From Balneola vulgaris DSM 17893 (GTDB lineage Bacteria > Bacteroidota > Rhodothermia > Balneolales > Balneolaceae): a stretch of 64,000 nucleotides of DNA. Below, piece after piece: positions 28,651 through 37,911 of the stretch (its first letter is position 1; the number at the start of each line of letters is the position of its first letter). Where the stretch lies: contig NZ_AQXH01000001.1 of the NCBI RefSeq assembly GCF_000375465.1, positions 372,130-436,129 on the forward strand, in the 5' to 3' direction. The notes beneath the pieces were generated by a model, which was not told the origin of the DNA, searched no databases, and saw only the letters and a program-made list of their open reading frames with translations. Made by a program: the position numbers and the translations under genes.

Positions 28651-28869
28651 TTATTTTGTTTTAGAGTTTGATTCTTCTGAATTTATAGCGTCTTCAATAT
28701 CTTTAGAACCTTCTTCTATTTCCTTCTTAATGTCTTTGGAAGCTTTCTTAAACTCTTTAATTCCTTGCCCTAATCCTTTTGCGAGTTCGGGGATTCTCTT
28801 CGCCCCAAATAGTACAAGTACCACAATCGCGATGATCAAAATTTCGGGGGCTCCAAACTTACTAAACAT
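28651..28869 (-). CDS. tatA: Twin-arginine translocase subunit TatA/E
   Basis: 72 residues: short N-terminal transmembrane helix ([15 protein letters not shown]), the [23 protein letters not shown] amphipathic hinge-helix pattern in parts, then an acidic, Lys-rich tail. It forms the pore-like ring of the Tat system for folded proteins. tatC is not adjacent. gatA follows after 7 bases. AAAGAGGA upstream is a usable ribosome site. Confidence 0.93.
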   Translation of the reverse strand: MFSKFGAPEILIIAIVVLVLFGAKRIPELAKGLGQGIKEFKKASKDIKKEIEEGSKDIEDAINSEESNSKTK

Positions 28870-28914
28870 AAAATAATCCTCTTTGGATTTAGTTGATGTA
28901 TTTGTGCCAAGATA

Positions 28915-28943
28915 ACAATATTTTCGGCACGATTTATGATCAA
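28915..28943 (-). promoter_or_regulatory. Candidate promoter for tatA-gatA
   Basis: On the minus strand TTGATC and TATTGT are separated by 17 bases, a sigma-70-like arrangement about 45 bases before the tatA ATG. A 5-base inverted repeat (GTGCC 28904-28908, GGCAC 28926-28930) overlaps it. Prediction only. Confidence 0.3.
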
Positions 28944-29019
28944 AAAATATTTAACTGATACTTGTATAATTCCGATACAATTTTATCATACACTCACTAA
29001 ATAAACCAATATTACTCCT

Positions 29020-29274
29020 ATGATTTGGACAGTAGAACTCGCAGCAGCTTTAGATGAAGCTCCATTTCCAGCCAGTAGAGATGAGTTGATAGAATGGGCC
29101 GAAAGGAACGGTCTTCCTACTCAGGTTATCACAAATCTGGAAGAATTAGAAGAAATTGATGAAGGTGAACACACTATCTACGAGAGTATCGAAGATATTT
29201 GGCCAGATTACATTCAGAAAGAAGATTTCTTCCATAACGAAGAAGATGAAGGTTTCGATTACGACGACGTATAG
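29020..29274 (+). CDS. DUF2795 family small acidic protein
   Basis: 84 residues, no signal peptide or helix. It matches the DUF2795 pattern: VELAAALDEAPFPASRDEL, IEWAERNGLPTQVITNLEEL and the IYESIEDIWPDY strand segment. Members are small cytosolic proteins with no assigned role. The C-terminus is very acidic (HNEEDEGFDYDDV). It is divergent from tatA and precedes the BamA-like gene by 49 bases. Confidence 0.8.
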   Translation: MIWTVELAAALDEAPFPASRDELIEWAERNGLPTQVITNLEELEEIDEGEHTIYESIEDIWPDYIQKEDFFHNEEDEGFDYDDV

Positions 29275-29323
29275 TCTCTAACCCAATTATTGCGGCTGCA
29301 GAATACTCTGTAGCCCTTATCTA

Positions 29324-31732
29324 TTGAGAACAATTACATCATCAATATCAGCTTTAAGCCCCTTAACCCTACTCTTTTCGGTTCTCATATTTTTCGTTTT
29401 AAGTTTCGATCTATCCGCTCAACAGGTAACTGAACCCGACTCTGTATCATCCGACAAAGTAGTACGTCGAATTCGGTTTTCTGGTAATAAATTTGTGAAA
29501 GATCGTACGCTCGAAACCCTTATAAGAACACGAATAAACCGAGAGTTTTTGGGCATTCCACGTTTCACCCCTTGGTATTACGTGTGGGAACTCTCTAACG
29601 GAAAATTTGGAGAAGACCCCATATATCTTGACCGAACTGTTGTTGCTAACGACATGGAGCGCATATCTTTATACTACCAATCACTTGGTTTTTTAGACGT
29701 TGCAGTTGATACAACAATCGTAGAATATAAGACGGATAAAGTCGAAGTTTCTTTCATCATTACAGAAGGCCCAGCCTCAACTATTAAAACGATCGCTTAT
29801 AGTGGTCTACCCTATTTCGAAGAACCCGAAAAGAGGCTCGATTTTCTACAAGGAAGTCCACTAACGCGTGGCCGACTGAATGATACCCTCTTCACTGTAG
29901 AACGACAGTATAACACGCAAGAACTAGGGAATGAGCAACAGCGCATCATCACATTCTTAAAAAATAATGGGTATGCATCTATTCAGAGAGATTCTGTAAT
30001 CGCCTATGTGCAAAAAGACCCAACCATCCCTACTGATATTAAAGTACTCTTTAAAATTAATGCGGGTAAAGTATATACTTTTGGTGAAGTAAAAGTATCC
30101 TTAGCTGATACTGAAACTGAAACTACACTGGTAGAACGAGATACTTTAGCAGGTGGTAACTACACACTGAATGACACTACCAAGATTTATTTGGCGAAGG
30201 AACCAGCTACACAAACAAAATTCTCATTACTCACTGACCAAATTTTATTCAAGCCTGGCGAGACTTATAACCATGAGTTGTATTTAAACACCATTAAGGA
30301 ATATCAGAATTTGGGGATGCTATTCATTCGCAGGTTCGGCCAGAATGAGAGTGGCACACAACCTGATTTTTCAAAATCATCTATTCCAACTTATTTCGAC
30401 CTTCAAACATTAACCAAACATCGTATCAGTTCAGAATTATTTGGTATGAAGCGATACGGATTTGGTACCGGTTTTGGAGTGGATTACACCAATAACAATG
30501 CTTTTGGTAAGGCAGAGAGCTTTTCATTAGCTGCTAATGCAAGCTTTGAGTTTGTTAGTAAAAGTGTACTTGAAGACATTGCAGATACAACTTCACAGTC
30601 ATCCGTTTTCAGAAGTTATGAGCTTAGAGGAGATTACACAGTACCTCGTTTAAACTTCCCCTTCGCTTTCTTAGATAACACTCGATTCTTTACAAGCGGT
30701 ATTACCCGTTACTCATTGTCATACAGTAGATCTGATCAGCTTTACTTTGATATTAACTCTGATGTGCAGTTCAACCTTCGCTATGAAGTACAGCACAATA
30801 ACAAATTCAGTAGTTTCTTTGATCTCTTGGAACTCGATATTGTAGATCCATCTCCAACGGATGCCTTTATCAATAACCTAAGAAATGACTTTGGCTCTGA
30901 CACATTAAACGATGGGACCATTATCGATCCTATTGAGCTAACCAGAATTCTTGAAGATTTCCGACCACAGGTTTCTTCGGTTACACGATATACGTTTAGA
31001 AGTCAGAATACCGATCTAATTAAAAGAAACTATGGCTATTTCAGTGAATATTCACTCTCGGCTGGTGGTAATATTCCCTATGCCTTAGATCGTTTTGTAA
31101 TTACTCCAGATACTCTAGAACAAAACCTTCCTTCCCTATTTAAGCTCAGTGAAAATAGTTTGAGTTATAGTAGGTATGTAAAGGCTACAGCCGATTACAG
31201 GCGATATATTCCTATTTCAAATTCTGCTGTATTTTCGTGGAGGTTGTTTGGAGGTATTGCCCACCCTTACGGAAAAAGTACAACTATACCCTTAAATAGA
31301 CGATTCTTTGCTGGTGGAAGTAACGACATTCGTGGCTGGGGTCCTTTTCAGTTAGGTCCGGGACGAATAAAATCCGAAGAGGTCCGCATTAACGGTGGTG
31401 AGATTAAATTGGCTGCTTTTACTGAAGCACGACAAGTTTTTATACGCGATTTGTTTGGAGCCAACTGGCATGCCGCTTGGTTCACGGATGCAGGGAATGT
31501 TTGGTATGGCCCTAAAAACGATGCTGCACCAAATGATGAATTAGATGCGGGTAGATTTAAGTTTGATGAATTCTATAAACAAATTGCCGTTGGTACCGGT
31601 TTAGGCCTTCGACTTGATTGGCAATATGTAATTGCACGATTTGATTTTACTTTCAGGGCACACGACCTTGAAGATGGTTGGTTCAATAATAAAAAGCTGT
31701 ACTTTAGCTTTGGTATCGGTCACTCTTTTTAA
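29324..31732 (+). CDS. BamA/TamA-family outer membrane assembly protein
   Basis: A TTG at 29324 is the only start before the signal peptide (VLIFFVLSFDLSAQQ). Residues ~45-300 carry POTRA-type modules (VRRIRFSGNKFVKDRTLETL, PASTIKTIAYSGLPYF, GKVYTFGEVKVSL). The C-terminal barrel ends with the surface-antigen signature RRFFAGGSNDIRGW and a terminal Phe (FGIGHSF), the beta-signal recognised by BAM. Length 802. It could be TamA/TamL-like rather than the essential BamA; no tamB follows. The cyclic-nucleotide-domain gene starts 10 bases after the stop. Confidence 0.86.
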   Translation: MRTITSSISALSPLTLLFSVLIFFVLSFDLSAQQVTEPDSVSSDKVVRRIRFSGNKFVKDRTLETLIRTRINREFLGIPRFTPWYYVWELSNGKFGEDPIYLDRTVVANDMERISLYYQSLGFLDVAVDTTIVEYKTDKVEVSFIITEGPASTIKTIAYSGLPYFEEPEKRLDFLQGSPLTRGRLNDTLFTVERQYNTQELGNEQQRIITFLKNNGYASIQRDSVIAYVQKDPTIPTDIKVLFKINAGKVYTFGEVKVSLADTETETTLVERDTLAGGNYTLNDTTKIYLAKEPATQTKFSLLTDQILFKPGETYNHELYLNTIKEYQNLGMLFIRRFGQNESGTQPDFSKSSIPTYFDLQTLTKHRISSELFGMKRYGFGTGFGVDYTNNNAFGKAESFSLAANASFEFVSKSVLEDIADTTSQSSVFRSYELRGDYTVPRLNFPFAFLDNTRFFTSGITRYSLSYSRSDQLYFDINSDVQFNLRYEVQHNNKFSSFFDLLELDIVDPSPTDAFINNLRNDFGSDTLNDGTIIDPIELTRILEDFRPQVSSVTRYTFRSQNTDLIKRNYGYFSEYSLSAGGNIPYALDRFVITPDTLEQNLPSLFKLSENSLSYSRYVKATADYRRYIPISNSAVFSWRLFGGIAHPYGKSTTIPLNRRFFAGGSNDIRGWGPFQLGPGRIKSEEVRINGGEIKLAAFTEARQVFIRDLFGANWHAAWFTDAGNVWYGPKNDAAPNDELDAGRFKFDEFYKQIAVGTGLGLRLDWQYVIARFDFTFRAHDLEDGWFNNKKLYFSFGIGHSF

Positions 31733-31742
31733 TCAGGATAAA

Positions 31743-32282
31743 ATGGGAAAACTTACTTTACTCAAGCAACAATTAGATATCGTGATGAAATCTAAGTTTC
31801 TTAAAAACTTATCTACTGCTGAGCGGTACGAATTTTTGCAGCTTTGCCACAAAAGAGATTATAAAGAAGGTGAGTTTGTATTCTATCGAAACGATCCAGG
31901 GACGGGCATGTATTTTATTCAGGATGGAAAAATTGAACTTACTCTAGATTCAAACTTAACGCACGAGTCTGAAGATGATAACAACAGTTTTGTTCTAGAA
32001 TCACCTGATAGTTTTGGTGCACTTTCCATTGGGTATAATTTACGTCGTAAATCAACTGCAAAGTGTATTACTGATTGTAAGCTTCTCGGTTTTTTCCAAC
32101 CAGATTTTGAAGTACTAAGAGACCGACATCCTCAAATTGCAGTGAAATTTCTGCAAACTTTAACCAACATTGCTTTACGTCAATTAGAAAAAGCAACATT
32201 TACCATTGAAGAATTAGCTGGCCAAGAACAAGCATTGAAAGTGCAGTTCGACGCTTACTACGAAAACAATAACGAAGAATAA
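31743..32282 (+). CDS. Single-domain cyclic-nucleotide-binding-like protein
   Basis: The ATG at 31743 gives 179 residues (MGKLTLLKQQLDIV); in-frame codons further upstream lie inside the BamA-like gene. A cNBD jelly roll spans ~18-140: FLKNLSTAERYEFLQL, GEFVFYRNDPGTGMYFIQDG and SFGALSIGYNLRRKSTAKC. The phosphate-binding cassette normally reads FGE...R(A/S); here the Glu is Ala, so cAMP binding is uncertain. No helix-turn-helix follows, so it is not a Crp-type regulator. Coupled in position to the BamA-like gene (10 bases) and rlmD (13 bases). Confidence 0.82.
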   Translation: MGKLTLLKQQLDIVMKSKFLKNLSTAERYEFLQLCHKRDYKEGEFVFYRNDPGTGMYFIQDGKIELTLDSNLTHESEDDNNSFVLESPDSFGALSIGYNLRRKSTAKCITDCKLLGFFQPDFEVLRDRHPQIAVKFLQTLTNIALRQLEKATFTIEELAGQEQALKVQFDAYYENNNEE

Positions 32283-32295
32283 CCTATAGATCATT

Positions 32296-33708
32296 ATGGC
32301 GCTTAAAAAAGGCCAAGAAGTTACCCTAACTATTACTGGTGCAGCTTTTAAAGGAAAAGGAGTTGGCAAAGTAGACGGAATGGCCGTCTTCGTTCATGGA
32401 ACAGCTCCTGGCGATACAGTTAGAGGTCGCATTATTAAAAAGAAGAAGAGTTTTTGTGAAGCTAAGCTTCTGGAAATCATTGAGCCAAGTACAGATAGAA
32501 TTGAACCATTATGCCAACACGCTAACGTATGTGGAGGCTGTAGCTGGCAACACCTACCCTATGCCAAACAAGCTGAGTATAAAGGCCAACAGGTAGAAGA
32601 TCATGTGCGAAGAATTGCAGGTTTAAGTGAAACTAAGGTTCACCCTACCCTCGCTTGTGATCAAGAGCTTTACTACCGGAACAAAATGGAGTATAGCTTT
32701 AGCACCCGAAGATGGTTAACGGAAGCTGAGATTCAAAGTGATGAATTTGTGGATGACTCAGCTTTTGCAGCGGGTTTGCATGCCCCTGGTCGATTTGACA
32801 AAATCTTAAACCTCAATGAGTGTCATCTTCAACGTAAAGAGTCATTCGCTATTCTAGATTACGTTCGTTCGTATTGTGTAGAACACGATATCCCTGCTTA
32901 TGATGCATACACTCACGAAGGCTTCATGCGTCATCTCATGATCAGGAATGCTCATCATACCGAAGATTTTATGGTGAACATTGTAACGAATGCTGATGAA
33001 CCATCTATCATTCAGCCATTAGCAGATGCACTGCTTAAAGAATTCCCAATTATATCCACTATCATAAATAACATAAACGATACTAAAAGCCCAACATCTG
33101 TAGGTCGTATTCAAAAAGTACTGCACGGACCAGGATATATAGTTGATAAAATTGGTGGCCATAGCTTTAAAATTCATCCAAACGCATTCTTTCAAACGAA
33201 TACGCTGCAAGCTGAACATTTATATGAAGTGGCAAGGAATTATGCCGATTTACAAGATGGAGATGTGGTTTACGATCTCTATTGTGGTGTAGGCACCTTA
33301 AGCTTATTTATGAGCGAAAAAGCCCATAAGGTGTTAGGTATTGAGTTGGTTGAGGTGGCAGTTGAAAACGCCAAATTCAACGCCGAAGAGAACAAGGTAG
33401 ATAATGTTTCTTTTGTGCAAGGCGATATGAAGGATGTATTTACTGAAGAAATGGTGGAGGAATTCGGTGCTCCTGATGTTCTCATAACTGATCCCCCTCG
33501 TGTGGGAATGCACCCGGATGTTGTAGAACGTCTTAAACAACTGAAAGTACCTCGCTTGGTTTATGTAAGCTGTAATAGCTCTACTATGGCTCGTGATTTA
33601 CAAGAACTTTCTGAAGTGTACGAGGTGCTAGAAGTCCAGCCTGTGGATATGTTTCCTCAAACCTATCATGTGGAAGCTGTAGCCAAATTACGACTCAAAT
33701 CTTCTTAA
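32296..33708 (+). CDS. rlmD: 23S rRNA (uracil-5-)-methyltransferase RlmD
   Basis: TRAM domain (ITGAAFKGKGVGKVDGMAVF), then a 4Fe-4S site of the CQHANVCGGCSW type with a fourth cysteine near LNECHLQ, then the SAM domain with VVYDLYCGVGTLSLF and the catalytic VSCNSSTMARDL. This set is that of the RlmCD/RlmD group that makes m5U in 23S rRNA; the exact uridine (1939 or 747) is not decidable from sequence. Length 470. It follows the cNBD gene by 13 bases and is followed 4 bases later by a small secreted protein. Confidence 0.9.
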   Translation: MALKKGQEVTLTITGAAFKGKGVGKVDGMAVFVHGTAPGDTVRGRIIKKKKSFCEAKLLEIIEPSTDRIEPLCQHANVCGGCSWQHLPYAKQAEYKGQQVEDHVRRIAGLSETKVHPTLACDQELYYRNKMEYSFSTRRWLTEAEIQSDEFVDDSAFAAGLHAPGRFDKILNLNECHLQRKESFAILDYVRSYCVEHDIPAYDAYTHEGFMRHLMIRNAHHTEDFMVNIVTNADEPSIIQPLADALLKEFPIISTIINNINDTKSPTSVGRIQKVLHGPGYIVDKIGGHSFKIHPNAFFQTNTLQAEHLYEVARNYADLQDGDVVYDLYCGVGTLSLFMSEKAHKVLGIELVEVAVENAKFNAEENKVDNVSFVQGDMKDVFTEEMVEEFGAPDVLITDPPRVGMHPDVVERLKQLKVPRLVYVSCNSSTMARDLQELSEVYEVLEVQPVDMFPQTYHVEAVAKLRLKSS

Positions 33709-33712
33709 TGAA

Positions 33713-34222
33713 ATGAGAGTGCTCCTATCTATTTTTATAATGGGAGCATTCTCCATTTCCGTTGAAGCACAGCATGAACCCGTTTACGACTTTAATGCCT
33801 ATAAAGAATCGGCTATTTCTGTCGGTTACCTTTATAGTTTTGGAGAACCTCATTCCAAGTCTTTTCATCTGCTTGATTTTAGATTCGAGAAATCGAGGTT
33901 TGGTGGACGGCATCCAAATTTTATAAACTGGAGTTCAGGGGTCATTCTTTCAGCAAACACTACTGAACTGCTCTTTGCACCCGTAGTTGGTTCAAGAATC
34001 TCTTATGGGGGTATCGTCACGGGTATCGACCTTTTTTACCTAACCAATACTGAAGAAGGCACTCTTCGATTAGCTCCTGTTTTAGGTTTTGGTGCTCATA
34101 AAGTGCAGATTGCAATTCAACCACACATTCGCATTTCAAATAAATCATTTGAACCCATCAGTCGTGGTCACTTTGTGATAAACATGAAATTGTTTTCTCT
34201 CAAAAAACAAACCCTTCACTGA
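33713..34222 (+). CDS. Secreted beta-rich protein of unknown function
   Basis: 169 residues with signal peptide ending near ISVEAQ. The mature part alternates aromatic and small residues (SVGYLYSFGEPHSKSF, VILSANTTELLFAPVVGSRI, GIVTGIDLFYL, GFGAHKVQIAIQPHI), as in small outer-membrane barrels. I do not recognise a family. It lies 4 bases after rlmD and is followed by a hairpin that could end the four-gene transcript. Confidence 0.65.
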   Translation: MRVLLSIFIMGAFSISVEAQHEPVYDFNAYKESAISVGYLYSFGEPHSKSFHLLDFRFEKSRFGGRHPNFINWSSGVILSANTTELLFAPVVGSRISYGGIVTGIDLFYLTNTEEGTLRLAPVLGFGAHKVQIAIQPHIRISNKSFEPISRGHFVINMKLFSLKKQTLH

Positions 34223-34247
34223 ATTGTATCTTGTTTAGATTGATATT

Positions 34248-34274
34248 TTTGAAGACTTTCAGCCTTCAAATTTT
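34248..34274 (+). terminator. Possible intrinsic terminator
   Basis: TTTGAAG / CTTCAAA perfect 7-base repeat with a 9-base loop, followed by TTTT. It lies after the small secreted-protein stop and just before the amidohydrolase start at 34286. GC-poor stem, so only moderate support. Confidence 0.35.
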
Positions 34275-34285
34275 ATCTATTTTAT

Positions 34286-36028
34286 ATGTTTTCAAATACA
34301 TTTCGCCTCTCTCTCCTTCTATTTAGTTTTTTGATAATTACCTGCACTCAGATGAAGTCAGAACGAATTATCATCACGAATGCAAAAGTATACACCTTAG
34401 CTTGGGATGACCCCGCTTTAGATGGTACCCCCGCTAACAATGCCCCCTTCCAAAATGGAAAATGGATTGCCGATGCTGAAGCTATTGTAATTGAAGACAA
34501 TGAAATTCTATTTGTAGGCACTAACAGCGAAGCATTGAGCTACAAACACGAACATACATCTATCGTTGATGTTCAAGGTTCTACTGTGATTCCTGGTTTA
34601 GTAGACTCCCATGCCCACCCCTATTATTTTGGAGAAGATTTAGGGAAAATTGATTTAACAGGTATCAGCGATAAAACAGTACTCTTGAATACCTTAAAAG
34701 CGAAGGCAGGTGATGTAGCCGAAGGTGAATGGGTGTTGGGTTTTGGCTATGATGAGGGGAATCTTTCGGTTGATAAACTACCAACCAAATCAGAACTATC
34801 TGAAGTATTCCCCAACAACCCGGTATTTGTGATTGGTACTCACGGTTTCACTTCCATTGCGAATGAGAAAGCACTAGAATTAGCCAATATCAACGCGCAA
34901 ACTGAAGCACCAGTGGGTGGTGAAATCAAGAAAGATGAAAATGGGGATCCAAACGGAATATTTGTAAATAATGCAGCTGAGCTAATTGAGGAAATTCTAC
35001 CTACTAAAACAGATGAAGACTATAAAGAAATTGCTCTGTATGGCATGAAAGTGTTAGCTGAATCAGGATATACCGCATGGCATGATGCGGGTACTAATAG
35101 TAATTATATGAGAGCCTTTTTGACTCTTGAAAAAGAGAATAAAGCCCAACTAAGAGTATATACCATGATTCAAGCCACGGATACCCTGTTAATGCAGGAA
35201 TGGCTTGCTAAAGGCCCCGTTGTTAATACCCGAGTCATGGTTTCGGTTAATGCCGTGAAAGCCTATTACGATGCCTCTTTGGGACAACGGGGAGCATTGA
35301 TGATAGATGATTACTCCGACAAAGCTGGGCATCGCGGTGTGAGTGGCGATGATTATGGTTTTGATCAAGATTTGGTTGCTCAAATGATGAAAAAGGGATT
35401 CCAAGTGGGTATTCATGCAATTGGTGATGCCGGCAACAGAGACATGTTAGATTTTTATGCTTCTGTATTTGAGCAGAACCCATCACTTAAAAACAATCGG
35501 TATCGCATTGAACACGCTCAAGTGGTTCACCCTGATGACTTTCAGAAGTTCAAAGATTTGAACCTAATAGTATCTATGGAACCACCACATATGGCGGAAG
35601 ACATGAATTGGGCCGAAGACAGAGTGGGCAGTGAACGTATTAAAGGGGCTTATGCTTGGCGTACCTTTAGAGAACATGAGGTCCCAATCACCTTTAATTC
35701 TGATCTTACAGGTTCCGATCATAATATCTTTTATGGATTGTACGCCGCAATCACTCGTAAAAATAAGAACCGCGAACCCGAAGGTGGTTGGTATGCTGAA
35801 CAGAAATTAAGTGCTGAAGAAGCCTTAAGAGCATATACCACTTGGTCGGCTTACGCTGCTTTTAAAGAAGAGGTAAAAGGAACCATCGAAGTGGGTAAAC
35901 TAGCCGATTTAACAATCATGAATATCGATGTATTAAATGTGGGAGAACAAAATCCAGAGGCTCTTTGGGATGGGCAAATACTTGGTACTATAGTGAATGG
36001 CAAGTGGGTGTATTCAACCTTTAATTAA
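34286..36028 (+). CDS. Amidohydrolase 3 family protein, exported
   Basis: 580 residues. The N-terminal hydrophobic stretch ends in IITC, a possible but non-ideal lipobox. The metal-dependent amidohydrolase domain has the HxH motif in GLVDSHAHPYYFG, later ligands in VGIHAIGDAGNR and RIEHAQVVH, and a final Asp in FNSDLTGSDHN. This is the YtcJ-like group. The substrate is unknown; related enzymes act on N-acyl or imide compounds. The 5' end follows a putative terminator, and a methyltransferase begins 21 bases after the stop. Confidence 0.85.
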   Translation: MFSNTFRLSLLLFSFLIITCTQMKSERIIITNAKVYTLAWDDPALDGTPANNAPFQNGKWIADAEAIVIEDNEILFVGTNSEALSYKHEHTSIVDVQGSTVIPGLVDSHAHPYYFGEDLGKIDLTGISDKTVLLNTLKAKAGDVAEGEWVLGFGYDEGNLSVDKLPTKSELSEVFPNNPVFVIGTHGFTSIANEKALELANINAQTEAPVGGEIKKDENGDPNGIFVNNAAELIEEILPTKTDEDYKEIALYGMKVLAESGYTAWHDAGTNSNYMRAFLTLEKENKAQLRVYTMIQATDTLLMQEWLAKGPVVNTRVMVSVNAVKAYYDASLGQRGALMIDDYSDKAGHRGVSGDDYGFDQDLVAQMMKKGFQVGIHAIGDAGNRDMLDFYASVFEQNPSLKNNRYRIEHAQVVHPDDFQKFKDLNLIVSMEPPHMAEDMNWAEDRVGSERIKGAYAWRTFREHEVPITFNSDLTGSDHNIFYGLYAAITRKNKNREPEGGWYAEQKLSAEEALRAYTTWSAYAAFKEEVKGTIEVGKLADLTIMNIDVLNVGEQNPEALWDGQILGTIVNGKWVYSTFN

Positions 36029-36049
36029 CTACGAGTATTCATTTAATTC

Positions 36050-36709
36050 ATGAAATCAGAAAATGCAGATTATGATCGCATTGCTAGCAATTTGAGAAAC
36101 CCCGAGGGTGAATACGGGTTAGAAATTGCAGATATGATGAATGAGACCAATGCTGGAATGATTCATAATACATTGAATCAGTTAGCCCTGAATGAGCACC
36201 AATCTGTATTAGAATTGGGTCCTGGAAATGGACGGCATTGCCTGGACTTGTTAAGAAACTTCCCTTCTCTTAGCTACAAAGGATTAGATATTTCTGAGAC
36301 CATGATTGCAAAAGCACAGAGCCTTAATGCAGTGTTTGTAGAATCGGGAAATGCAGAATTTATACAGTATGATGGTACTCATTTCCCTTTCAAAGACCAG
36401 TTTTTTGATCATATATTTACAGTGAATACGATTTATTTTTGGGAGCATCCGTCACCATTAGCACAAGAGATTTATAGAGTATGTAAGCCTAATGCAAAAT
36501 TGGCAATATGCTATGCGGATGCTGAGTTCATGAAAACACTCCCCTTCACCCAAAAAGGGTATACTTACTATCAATGCAGTGAAGTAGAAGAACTTTTATC
36601 AACTGCTGGCTTCAGAAACATCACTCATGAGCAACATGCTGAAGAAGTAATTGCCAAAGATGGCACCCCAACACAGCGAACATATTATATCACAACTGCT
36701 CATCGGTAA
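36050..36709 (+). CDS. Class I SAM-dependent methyltransferase
   Basis: 219 residues with motif I VLELGPGNGRHCLDL, the acidic YKGLDISETMI and FPFKDQFFDHIFTVNTIYFW, the layout of UbiE/MerR-type small-molecule methyltransferases. The substrate is not predictable. Its last 20 bases overlap the convergent THUMP-like gene, so transcripts from the two strands are antisense at their ends. Confidence 0.85.
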   Translation: MKSENADYDRIASNLRNPEGEYGLEIADMMNETNAGMIHNTLNQLALNEHQSVLELGPGNGRHCLDLLRNFPSLSYKGLDISETMIAKAQSLNAVFVESGNAEFIQYDGTHFPFKDQFFDHIFTVNTIYFWEHPSPLAQEIYRVCKPNAKLAICYADAEFMKTLPFTQKGYTYYQCSEVEELLSTAGFRNITHEQHAEEVIAKDGTPTQRTYYITTAHR

Positions 36710-37889
36710 AAGAAGCATGGATCATGTGCAGTTTGTTTTCCATTCCTTCACAAAAAACTAAGAATTCATTACCTCCGTCTTTCAAGCGGTATTTCTTTTT
36801 CACGTCATTAGCACCCATAAGGTAGTTTCGACAAATCACATTAATTTGACCATTGGGGGCCAACTTCCGAATTAGCTTTTTGTCGGGTTTATAAACTCCC
36901 AACACTTTTAAGGCCTTACCCGGAAAGTTTTTAATGAGGCGTTCAGAAGTGTATAAATGTGTATTTGGATGAACTTTAGCTATATCGAATGACGTCCCCA
37001 CTGTGGAGAAAGCCCCAGCCTTCATGATGGCGGAATTTGGTTCGTATAGATAATCGAGAACTTGATCATAAGTCGGTATTGCTTCTTGTTCATCGTCTAA
37101 TTTAAAGGTAAAACTCTGTGCTTCTCGTTTAGCTGATATATCCCACGCTTCTACGATCGCATCAGTTGAATCTCCATCCTTAGTTAACCAGAAAAGAAGT
37201 TCTTTTACTTCATGGTCAACTGCTACCACTTGCACCTTATCAACCACTTTTAGCTGATTTAAACCCAATTTAATATCTAACATCGGCGAGGCCTTCATAA
37301 CCACAGTATTCGTATACTCGAACATCATTGGCATCAATTGTAGAATATTTGGGGTACAATCTTCCAATTCGAACACTCGTTGCTTAGCCTCGTCTCTTCT
37401 TGATGGGTCAATAAACATGACATCGACTTTTTGCTCGTATCTCTCTAGAAAATCCTCCGCAGTAGTATTTACGACTTCGATAGGTGCATTTAGAATCTCA
37501 AAATTATGTACTGCTAATTCACAAAGCTCAACATTCGGATCAATGTAGAATCCCTTTTCAAATTTTTGAGAGATATAATAACAATCAACACCCGTCCCAC
37601 CTGTTAAATCCACAAAGGTTGAACCTGTTAACTGAGAGGTTTTAAACTTGGCCGATATTTCAGAGGATGATTGTTCTAAATTCGTTTTGTGTGGAAATAG
37701 AATCCCTTCTTCTTGATGCCATTCTGGTAGCTTCTGTTTTGCTTTTTGACGTGCCTCAATTTGCTTCACAATATCCTTCATAGGTAAATCTGGAAACCTA
37801 TGAGCCTTTAACATTAAGTCTGCAGCCGTTTCATGTTCATGCTCTTGAATGAATGCTATTACTTCTGCTTTGGTTAAATTCTCTTTCAT
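36690..37889 (-). CDS. THUMP-like SAM methyltransferase-domain protein
   Basis: I place the start at the ATG 37887-37889; a TTG directly before it is the other option. Residues ~75-230 form a Rossmann methyltransferase-like domain (TFVDLTGGTGVDCYYISQ, VDVMFIDPSRRDEAKQRV), and the C-terminal ~120 residues are the THUMP-like domain (HPNTHLYTSERLIKNFPG, NVICRNYLMGANDVKKKY). Such proteins are conserved in Bacteroidota and are presumed RNA methyltransferases without assigned target. The gene is divergent, by 22 bases, from the carotenoid desaturase and its 3' end overlaps the convergent methyltransferase gene. Confidence 0.82.
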   Translation of the reverse strand: MKENLTKAEVIAFIQEHEHETAADLMLKAHRFPDLPMKDIVKQIEARQKAKQKLPEWHQEEGILFPHKTNLEQSSSEISAKFKTSQLTGSTFVDLTGGTGVDCYYISQKFEKGFYIDPNVELCELAVHNFEILNAPIEVVNTTAEDFLERYEQKVDVMFIDPSRRDEAKQRVFELEDCTPNILQLMPMMFEYTNTVVMKASPMLDIKLGLNQLKVVDKVQVVAVDHEVKELLFWLTKDGDSTDAIVEAWDISAKREAQSFTFKLDDEQEAIPTYDQVLDYLYEPNSAIMKAGAFSTVGTSFDIAKVHPNTHLYTSERLIKNFPGKALKVLGVYKPDKKLIRKLAPNGQINVICRNYLMGANDVKKKYRLKDGGNEFLVFCEGMENKLHMIHASFTDEQL

Positions 37890-37911
37890 CAAAGGTTTTG
37901 TATTTTGTGAT

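Noticed and set aside
34248-34285. Hairpin as riboswitch for the amidohydrolase
   Set aside because: Only one short stem; no multi-stem structure or known riboswitch core.
37849-37911. Longer N-terminus of the carotenoid desaturase
   Set aside because: The extra codons lie over the divergent gene start and would precede the FAD motif, which normally begins within a few residues of the start.
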